NCBI RefSeq assembly: GCF_038594605.1
Contig: NZ_JBCFZM010000003.1
Coordinates: 124,001-188,000, forward strand
Direction of reading: 5' to 3'
DNA from: Alteriqipengyuania bathyomarina_B
GTDB taxonomy: Bacteria; Pseudomonadota; Alphaproteobacteria; Sphingomonadales; Sphingomonadaceae
DNA length: 64,000 nucleotides
Shown here: piece after piece, positions 51,420 through 60,700 of the stretch
Position numbering within the stretch: the stretch's first letter is position 1
How the letters are laid out: the number at the start of each line of letters is the position of its first letter
Notes under the pieces: model-generated
Seen by the model: only the letters and a program-made list of their open reading frames with translations
Told to the model about the DNA's origin: nothing
Database searches by the model: none
Program-made: the position numbers and the translations under genes

Positions 51420-53245
51420 CAGTTGCGCTCCAGCTCGCATACGGCCCAGCCGAAAGGTGCGATCTCGAACCGCGCGCTGCCGGGGGCGGTGGGCGTGGCA
51501 GGGCATTGCCCGTCGAGCGACACCAACCTGTTAATCTCCATGCCGACCGCGACGTTGCGGGTAATCGGCTCTCCGCTCGTATTGAAGACGAGGAGCACGC
51601 GCTGGCCGCTGTCGGGATCGTGGCGGGTGAGCGAGAACAGCCCCGCTTCCCGGTCGAAGGTGCCGACCTTGCTCAGCCCCCGGCGCAGCGTCGGGTTCGC
51701 GCTGCGCACGGCGGAGAGGCGGGCTATGGTGCGGTAGAGCGGGTGCGCGGTATCGTAATTCTGGCCCGCCGTCGTGGCATTGGTGCCCAGCAGGTCGTTG
51801 TCGTTGTAGGCATCGACCTTGCTCTGGAACATGTTCTCGCGCGCCAGTTGGTCGTTTCCGTCCGAGACGAAGCCCTGCTCGTCGCCGTAATAGATCGTTG
51901 GGATGCCGCGCACCGTCAGCAGCATCGCATGGCCGAGCATGGTGCGCGCGAGCAGTTCTGCATTGTCGGCGTTCGGGTTGCCCTCGCGCACGAACATCGA
52001 GAAGCGGCCCATGTCGTGATTGCCGAGGAAGGTCGGCAACCGCAGCGCCGCTTCGCGACCGCCCTCGTAGGCCCAGTCCCCGTCGAGCAGGGTCGCGATG
52101 ACCTCTGGCGAGGCGCCCTTCGCCACCACCTCGCGCACCGCTGCCTGGAAATGGAAATCGAGCACCGAGGGCAATTCGTCGCGCCTCGTATAGACCGCCA
52201 GTGGGCCGGGCGTCGCGCCGTCGACATAGACCTCGCCGAAGATCAGGAAATCCTCGATGCCTCTGGCCTCCGCGCGTTCGAGCATCGCGGGCACGAAGGC
52301 CTGCCAGAACTCCGGATTGACGTGCTTGACCGTGTCGATCCGGAAGCCGTCGATCCCGAACCGGTCGATCCAGCTGCCGAAGATGTCGATCATCCCAGCA
52401 ACGACGCGCGGGTTCTCGGTCGCGAGATCGTCGAGCCCGGCGAAATCGCCGTAGACCGCGCTCTCGCCCCACCACTCGGAGTTGCCGCGATTATGGTAGT
52501 AGATCGGGTCATTGAGCCACGCGGGCACCTTGATGTCGCGCTCGCCCTCGGGGATCACGGGGCTGTAGGCGACATCGGGATTGACCATCTTCGCCCAGTT
52601 TTCGGGCGAGGGATCGTCGTCGCCCGCGAAGCCGGGATTGATCGGCTCACCCTCGGGCCCGAAGCGGGTCGAGAAGGGGTAATCCGCCTTGCTGCGATAG
52701 GCATATTCGCCCTCGGCATACTGGATCACGTCGGCGGTGTGGTTGGCAATGATGTCCATATAGACCTTCATCCCGCGCGCGTGGGCCGCATCGACGAAGG
52801 CCTTGAACTCGGCATTGGTGCCGAAATGCGGATCGACCTGAGTGAAGTCGGTCACCCAGTACCCGTGATAGCCCGCACTCTCGTCGCCCGCCGGGCCCTG
52901 CACCGGCTTATTCTTGAAAATCGGCGCGAACCAGATCGCGGTGACGCCCAGACCCTCGATATAGTCGAGCTTTTCGGTCAGCCCTTTCAGGTCGCCGCCG
53001 TGGTAGAAGCCCTTGTGTGTCGGGTCGAAGCCGCTGGTCAGTCGATCCCCCGGATAGCCGCCGGTGTCGTTCGTGCTGTCGCCATTGGCGAAGCGATCGG
53101 GCAGCACGAAGTAGATGATCTCATCCTGCGACAGGCGTTGCGTCTCGCCCCTATCGGTGGCGCCCGCGTCCGATGCCCCGGCCATCGCAGGGGAGGCGAA
53201 AAGCAGGGCGGACGAGGCAAGCAGGGCGAGCGCGTATCGGGTCAT
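51419..53245 (-). CDS. GH13 alpha-amylase / neopullulanase-like, exported
   Basis: A 608-residue secreted amylolytic enzyme with signal peptide (LALLASSALLFASPAMAGAS). EIIYFVLPDRFANGDSTND opens the barrel; catalytic residues sit in FGIDGFRIDTVKHVN (Asp), FLIFGEVYVDGATPG (Glu) and LPTFLGNHDMGRFSMF (Asp). It would trim starch or cyclodextrins in the periplasm or at the surface. Overlaps the upstream halogenase stop by 4 nt (ATGA) and the downstream GH13 start by one base. Confidence 0.9.
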   Translation of the reverse strand: MTRYALALLASSALLFASPAMAGASDAGATDRGETQRLSQDEIIYFVLPDRFANGDSTNDTGGYPGDRLTSGFDPTHKGFYHGGDLKGLTEKLDYIEGLGVTAIWFAPIFKNKPVQGPAGDESAGYHGYWVTDFTQVDPHFGTNAEFKAFVDAAHARGMKVYMDIIANHTADVIQYAEGEYAYRSKADYPFSTRFGPEGEPINPGFAGDDDPSPENWAKMVNPDVAYSPVIPEGERDIKVPAWLNDPIYYHNRGNSEWWGESAVYGDFAGLDDLATENPRVVAGMIDIFGSWIDRFGIDGFRIDTVKHVNPEFWQAFVPAMLERAEARGIEDFLIFGEVYVDGATPGPLAVYTRRDELPSVLDFHFQAAVREVVAKGASPEVIATLLDGDWAYEGGREAALRLPTFLGNHDMGRFSMFVREGNPNADNAELLARTMLGHAMLLTVRGIPTIYYGDEQGFVSDGNDQLARENMFQSKVDAYNDNDLLGTNATTAGQNYDTAHPLYRTIARLSAVRSANPTLRRGLSKVGTFDREAGLFSLTRHDPDSGQRVLLVFNTSGEPITRNVAVGMEINRLVSLDGQCPATPTAPGSARFEIAPFGWAVCELERN

Positions 53246-54771
53246 GCAATCTCTTTCGTCTGAAGGGCCGCCGCGCTGCCGGGCATGCAGTAAGCACGCA
53301 GGAACTGCGCATGGCCGGGCATGCTATCGGTAAGGCGCACAACGCCCTGGTCGATTTCGTCGAGCATGCGCGCAAGCTCGACCGAAGGCATTGCATCGGC
53401 CAGCGGATGATAGGCTTGCGGCATCACGCCCTGCCCGATGAAGACCTGTAGCCAGCCTTCGGGCGTGAACAGTTCCTCGTGCTCGCGGTGGATGAAGCCG
53501 CGTTCGCGGAACTGGTCGATCCTGGCGGTCAGCGTGTCGGGCAGGTCCATCGCGCGGCACCGGTCCCAGAACGCCTCGCCCTCACGGCCGTTGGCGCAGT
53601 AGTGCAGAATCAGGAAGTCGCGAATGCGGGTCCATTCGAACTGCGCCTGCCGGTTGAATTCGGCGGCCAGCGCAAGGGTGGGGTGCGTGCCCGGCAGCAT
53701 CGCGAGGAAGCGCGCAATGGAGGACTGGATCAGGTGGATGCTGGTCGATTCGAGCGGCTCCATGAACCCTGCCGCCAGCCCCAGCGCGAGGCAATTGTGC
53801 GACCATGGCCGCTTGCGCATCCCGGTGGTGAAGCGCAGCCGGTTGGGGCTCGCCATCGGCTTGCCGTCGAGATTGGCGAGGAGCGTCGCCTCGGCCTCCT
53901 CGTCGGAGAGGAAATCGCTGCAATAGACGAGGCCGTTGCCGACCCGGTGTTGCAGCGGGATGCGCCACTGCCAGCCTGCGCTGTGCGCGGTGGCGCGGGT
54001 GTAGGGCGTGAAGTCGCCATGCGCCGTGCAGGGCACCGCGACCGCGCGGTCGCAGGGCAGCCAGTGGCTCCAGTCCTCGAACCCGGTGTGCAATTCCTGC
54101 TCGATCAGCAGGGCGCGAAAGCCGGTGCAGTCGATGAAGAAATCGCCCGCGATCCGCGTGCCGTCTTCCAGCGTAACCGAGGCGATATCGCCGCTTGCTT
54201 GGTGGCGCTCGACCGAGGCGACCTTGCCCTCGATCCGGGTCGCGCCGCGTGCTTCGGCGAAGCGGCGCAGGTAGGCGGCGTAGAGCGTCGCATCGAAGTG
54301 ATAGGCCCACGGCATGTCGGGCGCGGTGCGACCCGGTGCCTGCGGCCACATCTGCATCCTGAGGGCGCGCGCCGCGCATTCGTTGAGCGAATAGTCGGCG
54401 AGTGGACCCGCCGTCCCCTCGGCCCGCGCACGCAGCCAGTAATGATGGAAGGGAAGCAGGCCCGCGCTGCGACCGATCGCGCCGAAGGCGTGCATGTAGC
54501 TGCTGCCGTCGCCGTTCCAGCCGGTGAACTCGATGCCCAGCTTGAAGCTGGCTTTGGTTTCGCGCAGGAATTCGGCTTCGTCGATGCCTAGCGCCTGATT
54601 GAACAGGCGAATCTGCGGGATCGTCGCCTCGCCCACGCCAACCGTGCCGATCGCATCGGATTCGACGAGCGTGACCCGGTTCGGCGTCAGCTTCGCGAGC
54701 GCGGCAGCCGCCATCCATCCGGAGGTCCCCCCGCCGATGATCACGAAATGAAGAGGCGCTTCACGACCCAC
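53242..54771 (-). CDS. Flavin-dependent tryptophan-halogenase family protein, copy 2
   Basis: A 509-residue second family member from GTG 54771. FAD motif HFVIIGGGTSGWMAAAALAK, family motif AGWQWRIPLQHRVGNGLVYC and GFMEPLESTSIHLIQSSIAR. It diverges clearly from copy 1 (for example GEATIPQIRLFNQALGIDEA against GEGSTPQLKGFFDHLGIAEA), so this is not a recent duplication. First gene after the TonB receptor in the same direction, with 126 nt between. Confidence 0.85.
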   Translation of the reverse strand: MGREAPLHFVIIGGGTSGWMAAAALAKLTPNRVTLVESDAIGTVGVGEATIPQIRLFNQALGIDEAEFLRETKASFKLGIEFTGWNGDGSSYMHAFGAIGRSAGLLPFHHYWLRARAEGTAGPLADYSLNECAARALRMQMWPQAPGRTAPDMPWAYHFDATLYAAYLRRFAEARGATRIEGKVASVERHQASGDIASVTLEDGTRIAGDFFIDCTGFRALLIEQELHTGFEDWSHWLPCDRAVAVPCTAHGDFTPYTRATAHSAGWQWRIPLQHRVGNGLVYCSDFLSDEEAEATLLANLDGKPMASPNRLRFTTGMRKRPWSHNCLALGLAAGFMEPLESTSIHLIQSSIARFLAMLPGTHPTLALAAEFNRQAQFEWTRIRDFLILHYCANGREGEAFWDRCRAMDLPDTLTARIDQFRERGFIHREHEELFTPEGWLQVFIGQGVMPQAYHPLADAMPSVELARMLDEIDQGVVRLTDSMPGHAQFLRAYCMPGSAAALQTKEIA

Positions 54772-54897
54772 GCATGGTGTCCCTTCTGGCTCCCCTCGCG
54801 CCCACCTATCCCTGTTCGGTCATGGCGGGGCAAGGGCAGCGCGGAGCAGGAGGGCGGGCGACCGGGAGAAGGGGGCCGCCCGCCCCGCGTATCCGGC

Positions 54898-57633
54898 TTA
54901 CCGGAACTTGTAGGTGAAGCCCGCGAGGAAGCGGCGACCGTAGATCTGGTAGTCGACCACCTGCCGCCGATCCGCGCCGACCGAGGCAAAGCGCTCGTCG
55001 GTCAGGTTCTGGCCCTGGAGGTAGACCGACAGCCCATCGAGCATGCCGCCTTCGAAGTCGTACCCGATCTGGGCATCGACAATCGTCTCGCCCAGCGCAG
55101 TGCGCCGGGTGGGCGTGCCACCGAACCCGGTGAAGTCGCCGAGGAATTCGGAGCGATAGCGCACGCTGCCGCGGGCATCGAAGCCGCCCTTTTCGAAAAA
55201 CAGCGTGCCGTTGGCGACCCATTCCGAATAGCCGGGGATCGTCGTCAGGTTGCCGTTCTGATCCTCGATCTCGGTCTTGGTGTAGCCGACACCGCCGGTC
55301 ACGCCGAAGCCGTCGAGCGCCGGAGTGAACACGTCGAAGGGCAGGGTGGCCGCCAGTTCGCCGCCATACAGCTTGCCGCCGCCGATATTGGTCGGCCGCT
55401 CGATCGTACCGATCGGCGAGAGCCCCGGATAGGTCGCCGCGTTCGTCGGCGCGGGGAAGGTCGAAAAGTCGTACGGCACCCGGCTGGTGAAGACGAAGCT
55501 CTTGAGGTCCTTGTAGAACAGCTGGAGCGAGAGGACGCCGTCGCTGCCGCCGAAATATTGTTCGATGTTCAGGTCGAAGGCATTGGCCCGGTACGGACGC
55601 AGAGCGGGGTTGCCGCTGCTGCCGCGAATGATCGGCGTCGGTCCCGTGATGTCGATGCCGTAGCCGATCGAGAGGCGCATGTCGTCGATCCGCGGACGCA
55701 TGATCTCGCGTGCGGCGGCGAAGCGGATCACCGTGTCGCTGGGCAGGCGCAGCGCGAGGTTCAGGCTGGGCAGCACGTCCCAGTATTCCGCACCCTGTTG
55801 GCGCGGCTCCGGCCCGCTGGGCGGGAAGATGAGCCCGGTCGATTTCTGAACCGTGTTGATCGCCTGCACGCCAAAGTTTCCGGTCAGCAGTGTGTCGCCG
55901 AACTCCTGCTCGATATTGGCCTGGAGATAGCCGGTCATCAGCTTTTCGGAGAAGTCGAAGCTCTTCGAGAGAACGTCGGTCGCCGCGCCGGGCCCGGACG
56001 AGACGCGCGGTTCGAGGACCAGCACGCCGTTGGCGATCAGCTCGCGCGCATCGTAGCTGACGATCGGGCCCAGCCCGAGATAGGAAAGATCGGTCGGCTC
56101 GAGCAGGTATTGCGACGGGATCGTCGCTTCCAGCGCACCGCCGGGCAGTCGGACGAAAGCTTCGTCCGCCCGCAGCGACTTGGTCCGGTCGGTATAGTTC
56201 AGCCCGAACAGGACCTGGCTTAGGAAGCTGCCGTAGAACTCCTTGCCGACCTCGACCCGATATTGCTTGAGCTCGTCGTCGACGATGCGGTCGTTCTGGT
56301 AACCCGCCTGCGGCACCACGCCGCCGCCCCAGCCGAGCGGATCGGTCAGGACGATCAGATTGGGGTCGGAATAGTTGAGGGTCGGGTTGAAGACCGTGCC
56401 CGTGTCGCCTGACTGGAAGCCGATATTGTCGGCCGCGCCGTTGCCGCCACCGAAGCCGGTGCCCGAATAGCTTTCGATGCTCAGCTCGCTGCGGTCGGTG
56501 CGCGAATAGCCGAAGTCGAACATCGCGCTCCAGCCGTCATCGCCTTCGTATTCGACGTTCAGACCGCCCGAGAACAGCTCCGCCTCGCGCTGGAATACAT
56601 CGTTGCGCACGACCCCGCGCACGTTGTTGAACGTGCCCGAGTTGGTGAAGCCATCCTCGACGGTGGCGTTGGTGGGCGGGCCGTTGAAGCCCAGCGGCAG
56701 TTCGATGCCGCGCTTGGACTGATCGTCGTCGAAATCGGAATAGAAGCCGTCCAGCGTCACGTTCCAGTTCGGCGAAGGCTCCCACTGGACAGCGCCGGTC
56801 ACGCCGAAACGCTTGAGCTGGGTGGAGGTGACGAAGCTCTTGGAGCCGCCGATGACGGCAGGGTCCGCCGCGGTGCCCGCGCCGGCATAGCCCCAAGCGT
56901 TGAATTCCTGCAGCTGATAGGGTTCGTCGGTGTAGGAGGCCGACAGCGCAATGCCGAGCGTATCGTCCGCGAACTGGTCGACATAAGTCGCATTGGCGCG
57001 GTAGCCGAATTCCTCGGACCCTGCGTTGAGCGCGCCGAGATCGGCCCAGCTGCCGCGCGCGCCGACCGCCAGCACGCGCTCGTCCAGATCGAGCGGACGG
57101 ATCGTGCGCACGTCGATGGTGCCGACCAGGCCCTGCCCGACGAGCGAGGCTGTGGGCGACTTGTAGACCACGACCTGGTTGACGACTTCGGCCGGGTACT
57201 GGTCGAAATCGACCGAGCGCACGTCGCTGGTGGTGGTCTGTTCGCGCCCGTTGAGGAGGGTCTGCGAGAAGTCGGGGCCGAAGCCGCGAATGGAGATGCC
57301 GTTGGCGCGCCCGTTGAGGCGCTGCGAGGTCACGCCGGGCAGGCGCGCGATCGATTCGCCGATCGAGTTGTCGGGCAGCTTGCCGATATCTTCGGCAGTG
57401 ACCGATTCGAGAATCTGGTTGCTGTTCTTCTTTTCGGCGACTGCGGTTTCGAGCGATTCCCGGAAACCGCTGACGACGATCACATTATCGGCCTCGGCAT
57501 CCGTTTCTTGCGGAGCGGGCGTTTCGGGCTGGGTGGTCTGTGCGAGTGCCGCCGCAGGGGTAAGGCCGCCCGCCATTGCGATGGCGCATGCCGTCGCGCT
57601 CACGCCGTACTCAATTGACTTACGAACCGACAT
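54898..57633 (-). CDS. TonB-dependent receptor for maltodextrin-type sugars
   Basis: A 911-residue outer-membrane transporter. ATG 57633 (MSVRKSIEYGVSATACAIAM) starts a signal sequence. A TonB-box region (DNVIVVSGFRESLETAVAEK), plug domain (AEDIGKLPDNSIGESIARLP, SIRGFGPDFSQTLLNGREQT) and a 22-strand barrel ending in ...FLAGFTYKFR with C-terminal aromatic residue are all present. It matches the Xanthomonas/Caulobacter carbohydrate receptor group. The adjoining LacI gene, GH13/GH97 enzymes and MFS transporter support a maltose/maltodextrin substrate. Confidence 0.9.
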   Translation of the reverse strand: MSVRKSIEYGVSATACAIAMAGGLTPAAALAQTTQPETPAPQETDAEADNVIVVSGFRESLETAVAEKKNSNQILESVTAEDIGKLPDNSIGESIARLPGVTSQRLNGRANGISIRGFGPDFSQTLLNGREQTTTSDVRSVDFDQYPAEVVNQVVVYKSPTASLVGQGLVGTIDVRTIRPLDLDERVLAVGARGSWADLGALNAGSEEFGYRANATYVDQFADDTLGIALSASYTDEPYQLQEFNAWGYAGAGTAADPAVIGGSKSFVTSTQLKRFGVTGAVQWEPSPNWNVTLDGFYSDFDDDQSKRGIELPLGFNGPPTNATVEDGFTNSGTFNNVRGVVRNDVFQREAELFSGGLNVEYEGDDGWSAMFDFGYSRTDRSELSIESYSGTGFGGGNGAADNIGFQSGDTGTVFNPTLNYSDPNLIVLTDPLGWGGGVVPQAGYQNDRIVDDELKQYRVEVGKEFYGSFLSQVLFGLNYTDRTKSLRADEAFVRLPGGALEATIPSQYLLEPTDLSYLGLGPIVSYDARELIANGVLVLEPRVSSGPGAATDVLSKSFDFSEKLMTGYLQANIEQEFGDTLLTGNFGVQAINTVQKSTGLIFPPSGPEPRQQGAEYWDVLPSLNLALRLPSDTVIRFAAAREIMRPRIDDMRLSIGYGIDITGPTPIIRGSSGNPALRPYRANAFDLNIEQYFGGSDGVLSLQLFYKDLKSFVFTSRVPYDFSTFPAPTNAATYPGLSPIGTIERPTNIGGGKLYGGELAATLPFDVFTPALDGFGVTGGVGYTKTEIEDQNGNLTTIPGYSEWVANGTLFFEKGGFDARGSVRYRSEFLGDFTGFGGTPTRRTALGETIVDAQIGYDFEGGMLDGLSVYLQGQNLTDERFASVGADRRQVVDYQIYGRRFLAGFTYKFR

Positions 57634-57966
57634 TGTCTGCCCTCCAAATCGCCCGTTCTCGCGTGGTCGCGAGCTCGCGGGCATCATCCTCTTCCGTCGC
57701 GTGTCCGCACTTGCAGCGGTTTGCGAAGGCGATGGGCATAAGCCGAGGTCGGGGCCGGTAAAAAGACGGCATACGTATTCGTAAAAATGTGCGGCCTGCG
57801 CGCTGTGATAAAATTACCATTGCCGCAAAGGCGCTATTCGTCCGGCATCTGTAAGAGTTGATGCAGTCCAAAGGGCCGATTTCCTTTCGCCCCGATTTCG
57901 CATATCCGCATGGGGTACGGTGGCCATCCAGGTGCCGACCAGGAGAGGACATGGGGCGCAGAGGAC
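57634..57966. promoter_or_regulatory. Divergent promoter region, TonB receptor / lacI, with candidate LacI operator
   Basis: This 333-bp gap contains GCATACGTATTCGTA (57769-57783), including the imperfect palindrome TACG-TATT-CGTA. A related sequence, GCATTCGTATACGC, lies at 59038-59051 upstream of the MFS gene. Both fit the CG-rich-centred palindromes bound by LacI-family proteins. The site is about 135 bp before the receptor start. A 16-bp tandem repeat follows at 57945-57976. Confidence 0.55.
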
Positions 57967-57976
57967 ATGGGGCGCA
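57945..57976 (+). repeat. 16-bp tandem duplication of the lacI start region, creating a mini-ORF
   Basis: GAGGACATGGGGCGCA occurs twice in direct tandem (57945-57960, 57961-57976). Each copy has a GAGG and an ATG. The second ATG (57967) starts the LacI protein; the first (57951) is in another frame and reads 12 codons to a TAA at 57987-57989, overlapping the real start. This could lower or couple regulator translation. Confidence 0.7.
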
Positions 57977-59004
57977 AACCGACCGGTAAGCCCACCAGCT
58001 TCGATATCGCCTTCAGGGCAGGCGTTTCGCAACCGACGGTCAGCCGTGCCTTGCGCGGCGACAAGTCGGTCAGCGCGACGACGCGCGAGCGGATCGAGCG
58101 GATCGCGCGCGAGCTGAACTACGCGGTCGATCGCAACGCCTCCTCGCTCCGGTCGCAGCGGTCGGACACGATCGCGCTATTGTTCTTCGAGGACCCGACC
58201 CCCGACGAGAGCATGATCAATCCGTTCTTCCTCGCGATGCTCGGATCGATCACCCGGGCCTGCGCCAATCACGGGCTCGATCTGCTGATTTCCTACCAGC
58301 GGATGGAAGACGACTGGCACGTCAAATACCAGGATTCGATGCGGGCGGACGGGCTGATCCTGCTCGGCTACGGCGACTACACGCTCTACGCCGCCCGGCT
58401 TGCGGAACTGGTCAGGAGCGGCACGCACTTCGCGCGCTGGGGATCGGTCAGCAGCGATACGAGCGGGGCCACGATCGGGTCCGACAATCTCGGCGCGGGT
58501 CGGCTGGTGGCGCAGCATCTGGTCGCGACGGGCCGCCGCAAGGTCGCATTTCTCGGCCACGCAGACGATCACTACCCCGAGTTCGAACATCGCTTCAAAG
58601 GGCTGTGTGAAGGGCTCGAGGCGGCCGGGATCGGGGCGGATCGATCGCTCCAGCGCGATGCGATCACCACCGAAGAGGCGGGGTATGCCGCCGCGCGGGA
58701 CCTGATCGATAGCGGCGCGAGCTTCGATGCGATTTTCGCCGGCAGCGATCTGATCGCGATCGGCGCGCTGCGCGCGCTCGCCGAAGCGGGGCTGCGGGTG
58801 CCAGCCGATGTCGCGGTGGTCGGGTTCGACGATATTCCTTCCGCAAGCCTCGCCAATCCGCCGCTCACCACGATCCAGCAGGACATGCGCGGCGCGGGCG
58901 AGCGGCTGGTCGAGACGCTGATTGCGCAGATCGAGGGGACGGAGCTACCGCCGACCCGGCTTCCGACCCGGCTGATCGTGCGAGGCAGCAGCGCAGCCGC
59001 CTGA
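57967..59004 (+). CDS. LacI-family regulator of maltodextrin genes
   Basis: A 345-residue repressor. HTH at the N-terminus (TSFDIAFRAGVSQPTVSRAL, with RGDKSVSATTRERIERIA) and a hinge region, followed by a periplasmic-binding-protein-like effector domain (SDTIALLFFEDPTPDESMIN ... VAVVGFDDIPSASLANPPLT). It faces the TonB receptor and precedes the MFS and GH13 genes, so it probably represses both until a maltose-type sugar binds. ATG 57967 chosen because the HTH begins right after it. Confidence 0.88.
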   Translation: MGRKPTGKPTSFDIAFRAGVSQPTVSRALRGDKSVSATTRERIERIARELNYAVDRNASSLRSQRSDTIALLFFEDPTPDESMINPFFLAMLGSITRACANHGLDLLISYQRMEDDWHVKYQDSMRADGLILLGYGDYTLYAARLAELVRSGTHFARWGSVSSDTSGATIGSDNLGAGRLVAQHLVATGRRKVAFLGHADDHYPEFEHRFKGLCEGLEAAGIGADRSLQRDAITTEEAGYAAARDLIDSGASFDAIFAGSDLIAIGALRALAEAGLRVPADVAVVGFDDIPSASLANPPLTTIQQDMRGAGERLVETLIAQIEGTELPPTRLPTRLIVRGSSAAA

Positions 59005-59037
59005 CACGGGCCCCATACGCGCCCGCGCAAAACCAAT

Positions 59038-59051
59038 GCATTCGTATACGC
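59038..59051. promoter_or_regulatory. Candidate LacI operator upstream of MFS transporter
   Basis: GCATTCGTATACGC, similar to the inverted form of the site at 57769-57783. It lies 93 bp before the transporter ATG and 34 bp after the lacI stop, a suitable place for control of the transporter/amylase pair. Confidence 0.45.
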
Positions 59052-59143
59052 CTTGTCGGTGGGGCGCTTCGGTGTAACCACATCCGGCGACGCGAAACTC
59101 GGCGAGACGACCGATGCGCGGCTGTGGGAAGAGGAAACAGGTC

Positions 59144-60700
59144 ATGGCATCGGTCGGGGACGCAGCGCCTGCTAGAATTGCGACACGCAAGCCGCATATG
59201 GGCGCGGGCGGGCTCGCCAATATCAGCTTCGGTTTCTTCGGTATCCAGATCGGCTTCGTGCTGCAGAATTCGAACATGAGCCGCATCTTCCAGACGCTCG
59301 GTGCGAGCATGGACGATCTGCCCGCGCTGTGGGTCGCCGCGCCGCTCACCGGGCTGATCGTCCAGCCGATCATCGGCCACCTGTCGGACAAGACCTGGAA
59401 CCGCTTCGGCCGTCGTCGGCCCTATTTCATGACCGGCGCATTGCTCGCCGCGATCTCGCTGTTCCTGATGCCTCTGGCACCCGCATTCGCTGCGCCCTTG
59501 TTGTTCGCTGCTGCGCTGTTGTGGATCCTTGATGCCAGCCTCAACATCGCGATGGAACCGTTCCGCGCCTTTGTGGGCGACATGCTCGACCGCTCGCAGC
59601 ACGCCACGGGCTACGCGGTGCAGACCGCTTTCATCGGCGCGGGGGCGGTGGTGGCGGCGATCTTCCCGTGGCTGCTCGAACAGGTTGGCGTGAGCAACGT
59701 CGCCCCGCCGGGCGAGATACCGGACACGGTGCGCTTCAGCTTCTGGGCGGGCGCGGTCGCGCTGTTCCTCGCCATCGGCTGGACCGTGGTGACGACGAAA
59801 GAATACTCACCCGAGGAAATGGCAGCCTTCGAGGCGGAGCGCGAGGTGGAGACGGGCGAGCCGATGCGCGCGCTCGCGGCCAAGAACTCCGGTTCCGCGA
59901 TCCTGTGGATCGTGTTCGGCGCAGGTGTTGCGGCGGCGGTTGCGCCGCTGGGGCTGGAGAAGGAAATCTACCTGCTCGGCGGGTTGATGGCGATCTATGG
60001 CATTCTGTCCGCAATCGGCATTTCGATGGCGAAGAAGGGGCAATCCGCCAATATGCTCTCCAGCATTGTCGGCGATTTCTCAGGCATGCCGGAGGCGATG
60101 AAACGCCTCGCGCTGGTGCAGTTCTTCAGCTGGTCTGCGCTCTTCATCATGTGGATCTATTCGGGGCCGATCGTCTCGCAATATTTCTACGGCAGCGCCG
60201 ATCCGACCACCGCCGCCTATAATGAGGGCGCGAACTGGTGGAACCTCATCTACACCGTCCAGAACGGGGTCGCCGCAGTCGCCGCACTGCTCCTGTTGCC
60301 GGTGATGAGCCGCAAAATCGGCAAGGCACGCACGCACCTTACCTGCCTGTTGCTCGGCGCAGCTGGCTTCCTCGGCTATTTCGTGCTGCGCGATCCGAAC
60401 CTGCTGATCGTGTGCGAAATCCTGAAGGGCATCGCCTGGGCCTCCATCCTCGCCATGCCCTACGCCATCCTCGCGAGCAGCCTGCCGCAGGCCAAGCTCG
60501 GCATCTACATGGGGCTGTTCAACATCTTCGTCGTCGTGCCGCAGCTGCTGGTGGCGACGGTGATGGGCAGCGTGATGAACGCGTTGTTCCCGGGCGAGCC
60601 GATCTGGACGATGCTGTTCGCCGCCGCCAGCTGGGCGCTGGCAGGGCTCGCGATGCTGCGGGTGAAAATTCCCGGCGAAGGGGAGATGGCTGATGCGTAA
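59144..60700 (+). CDS. MFS sugar transporter (GPH/SLC45-like)
   Basis: A 518-residue inner-membrane symporter with 12 predicted helices. The motif PIIGHLSDKTWNRFGRRRPY in loop 2-3 is typical of the sucrose/maltose GPH-like group. ATG 59144 (MASVGDAAPAR) follows a purine-rich stretch; the longer frame from 59114 is less likely. It would import maltose or maltodextrin after uptake through the TonB receptor. Its last codons overlap the following GH13 start by 8 nt. Confidence 0.88.
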   Translation: MASVGDAAPARIATRKPHMGAGGLANISFGFFGIQIGFVLQNSNMSRIFQTLGASMDDLPALWVAAPLTGLIVQPIIGHLSDKTWNRFGRRRPYFMTGALLAAISLFLMPLAPAFAAPLLFAAALLWILDASLNIAMEPFRAFVGDMLDRSQHATGYAVQTAFIGAGAVVAAIFPWLLEQVGVSNVAPPGEIPDTVRFSFWAGAVALFLAIGWTVVTTKEYSPEEMAAFEAEREVETGEPMRALAAKNSGSAILWIVFGAGVAAAVAPLGLEKEIYLLGGLMAIYGILSAIGISMAKKGQSANMLSSIVGDFSGMPEAMKRLALVQFFSWSALFIMWIYSGPIVSQYFYGSADPTTAAYNEGANWWNLIYTVQNGVAAVAALLLLPVMSRKIGKARTHLTCLLLGAAGFLGYFVLRDPNLLIVCEILKGIAWASILAMPYAILASSLPQAKLGIYMGLFNIFVVVPQLLVATVMGSVMNALFPGEPIWTMLFAAASWALAGLAMLRVKIPGEGEMADA

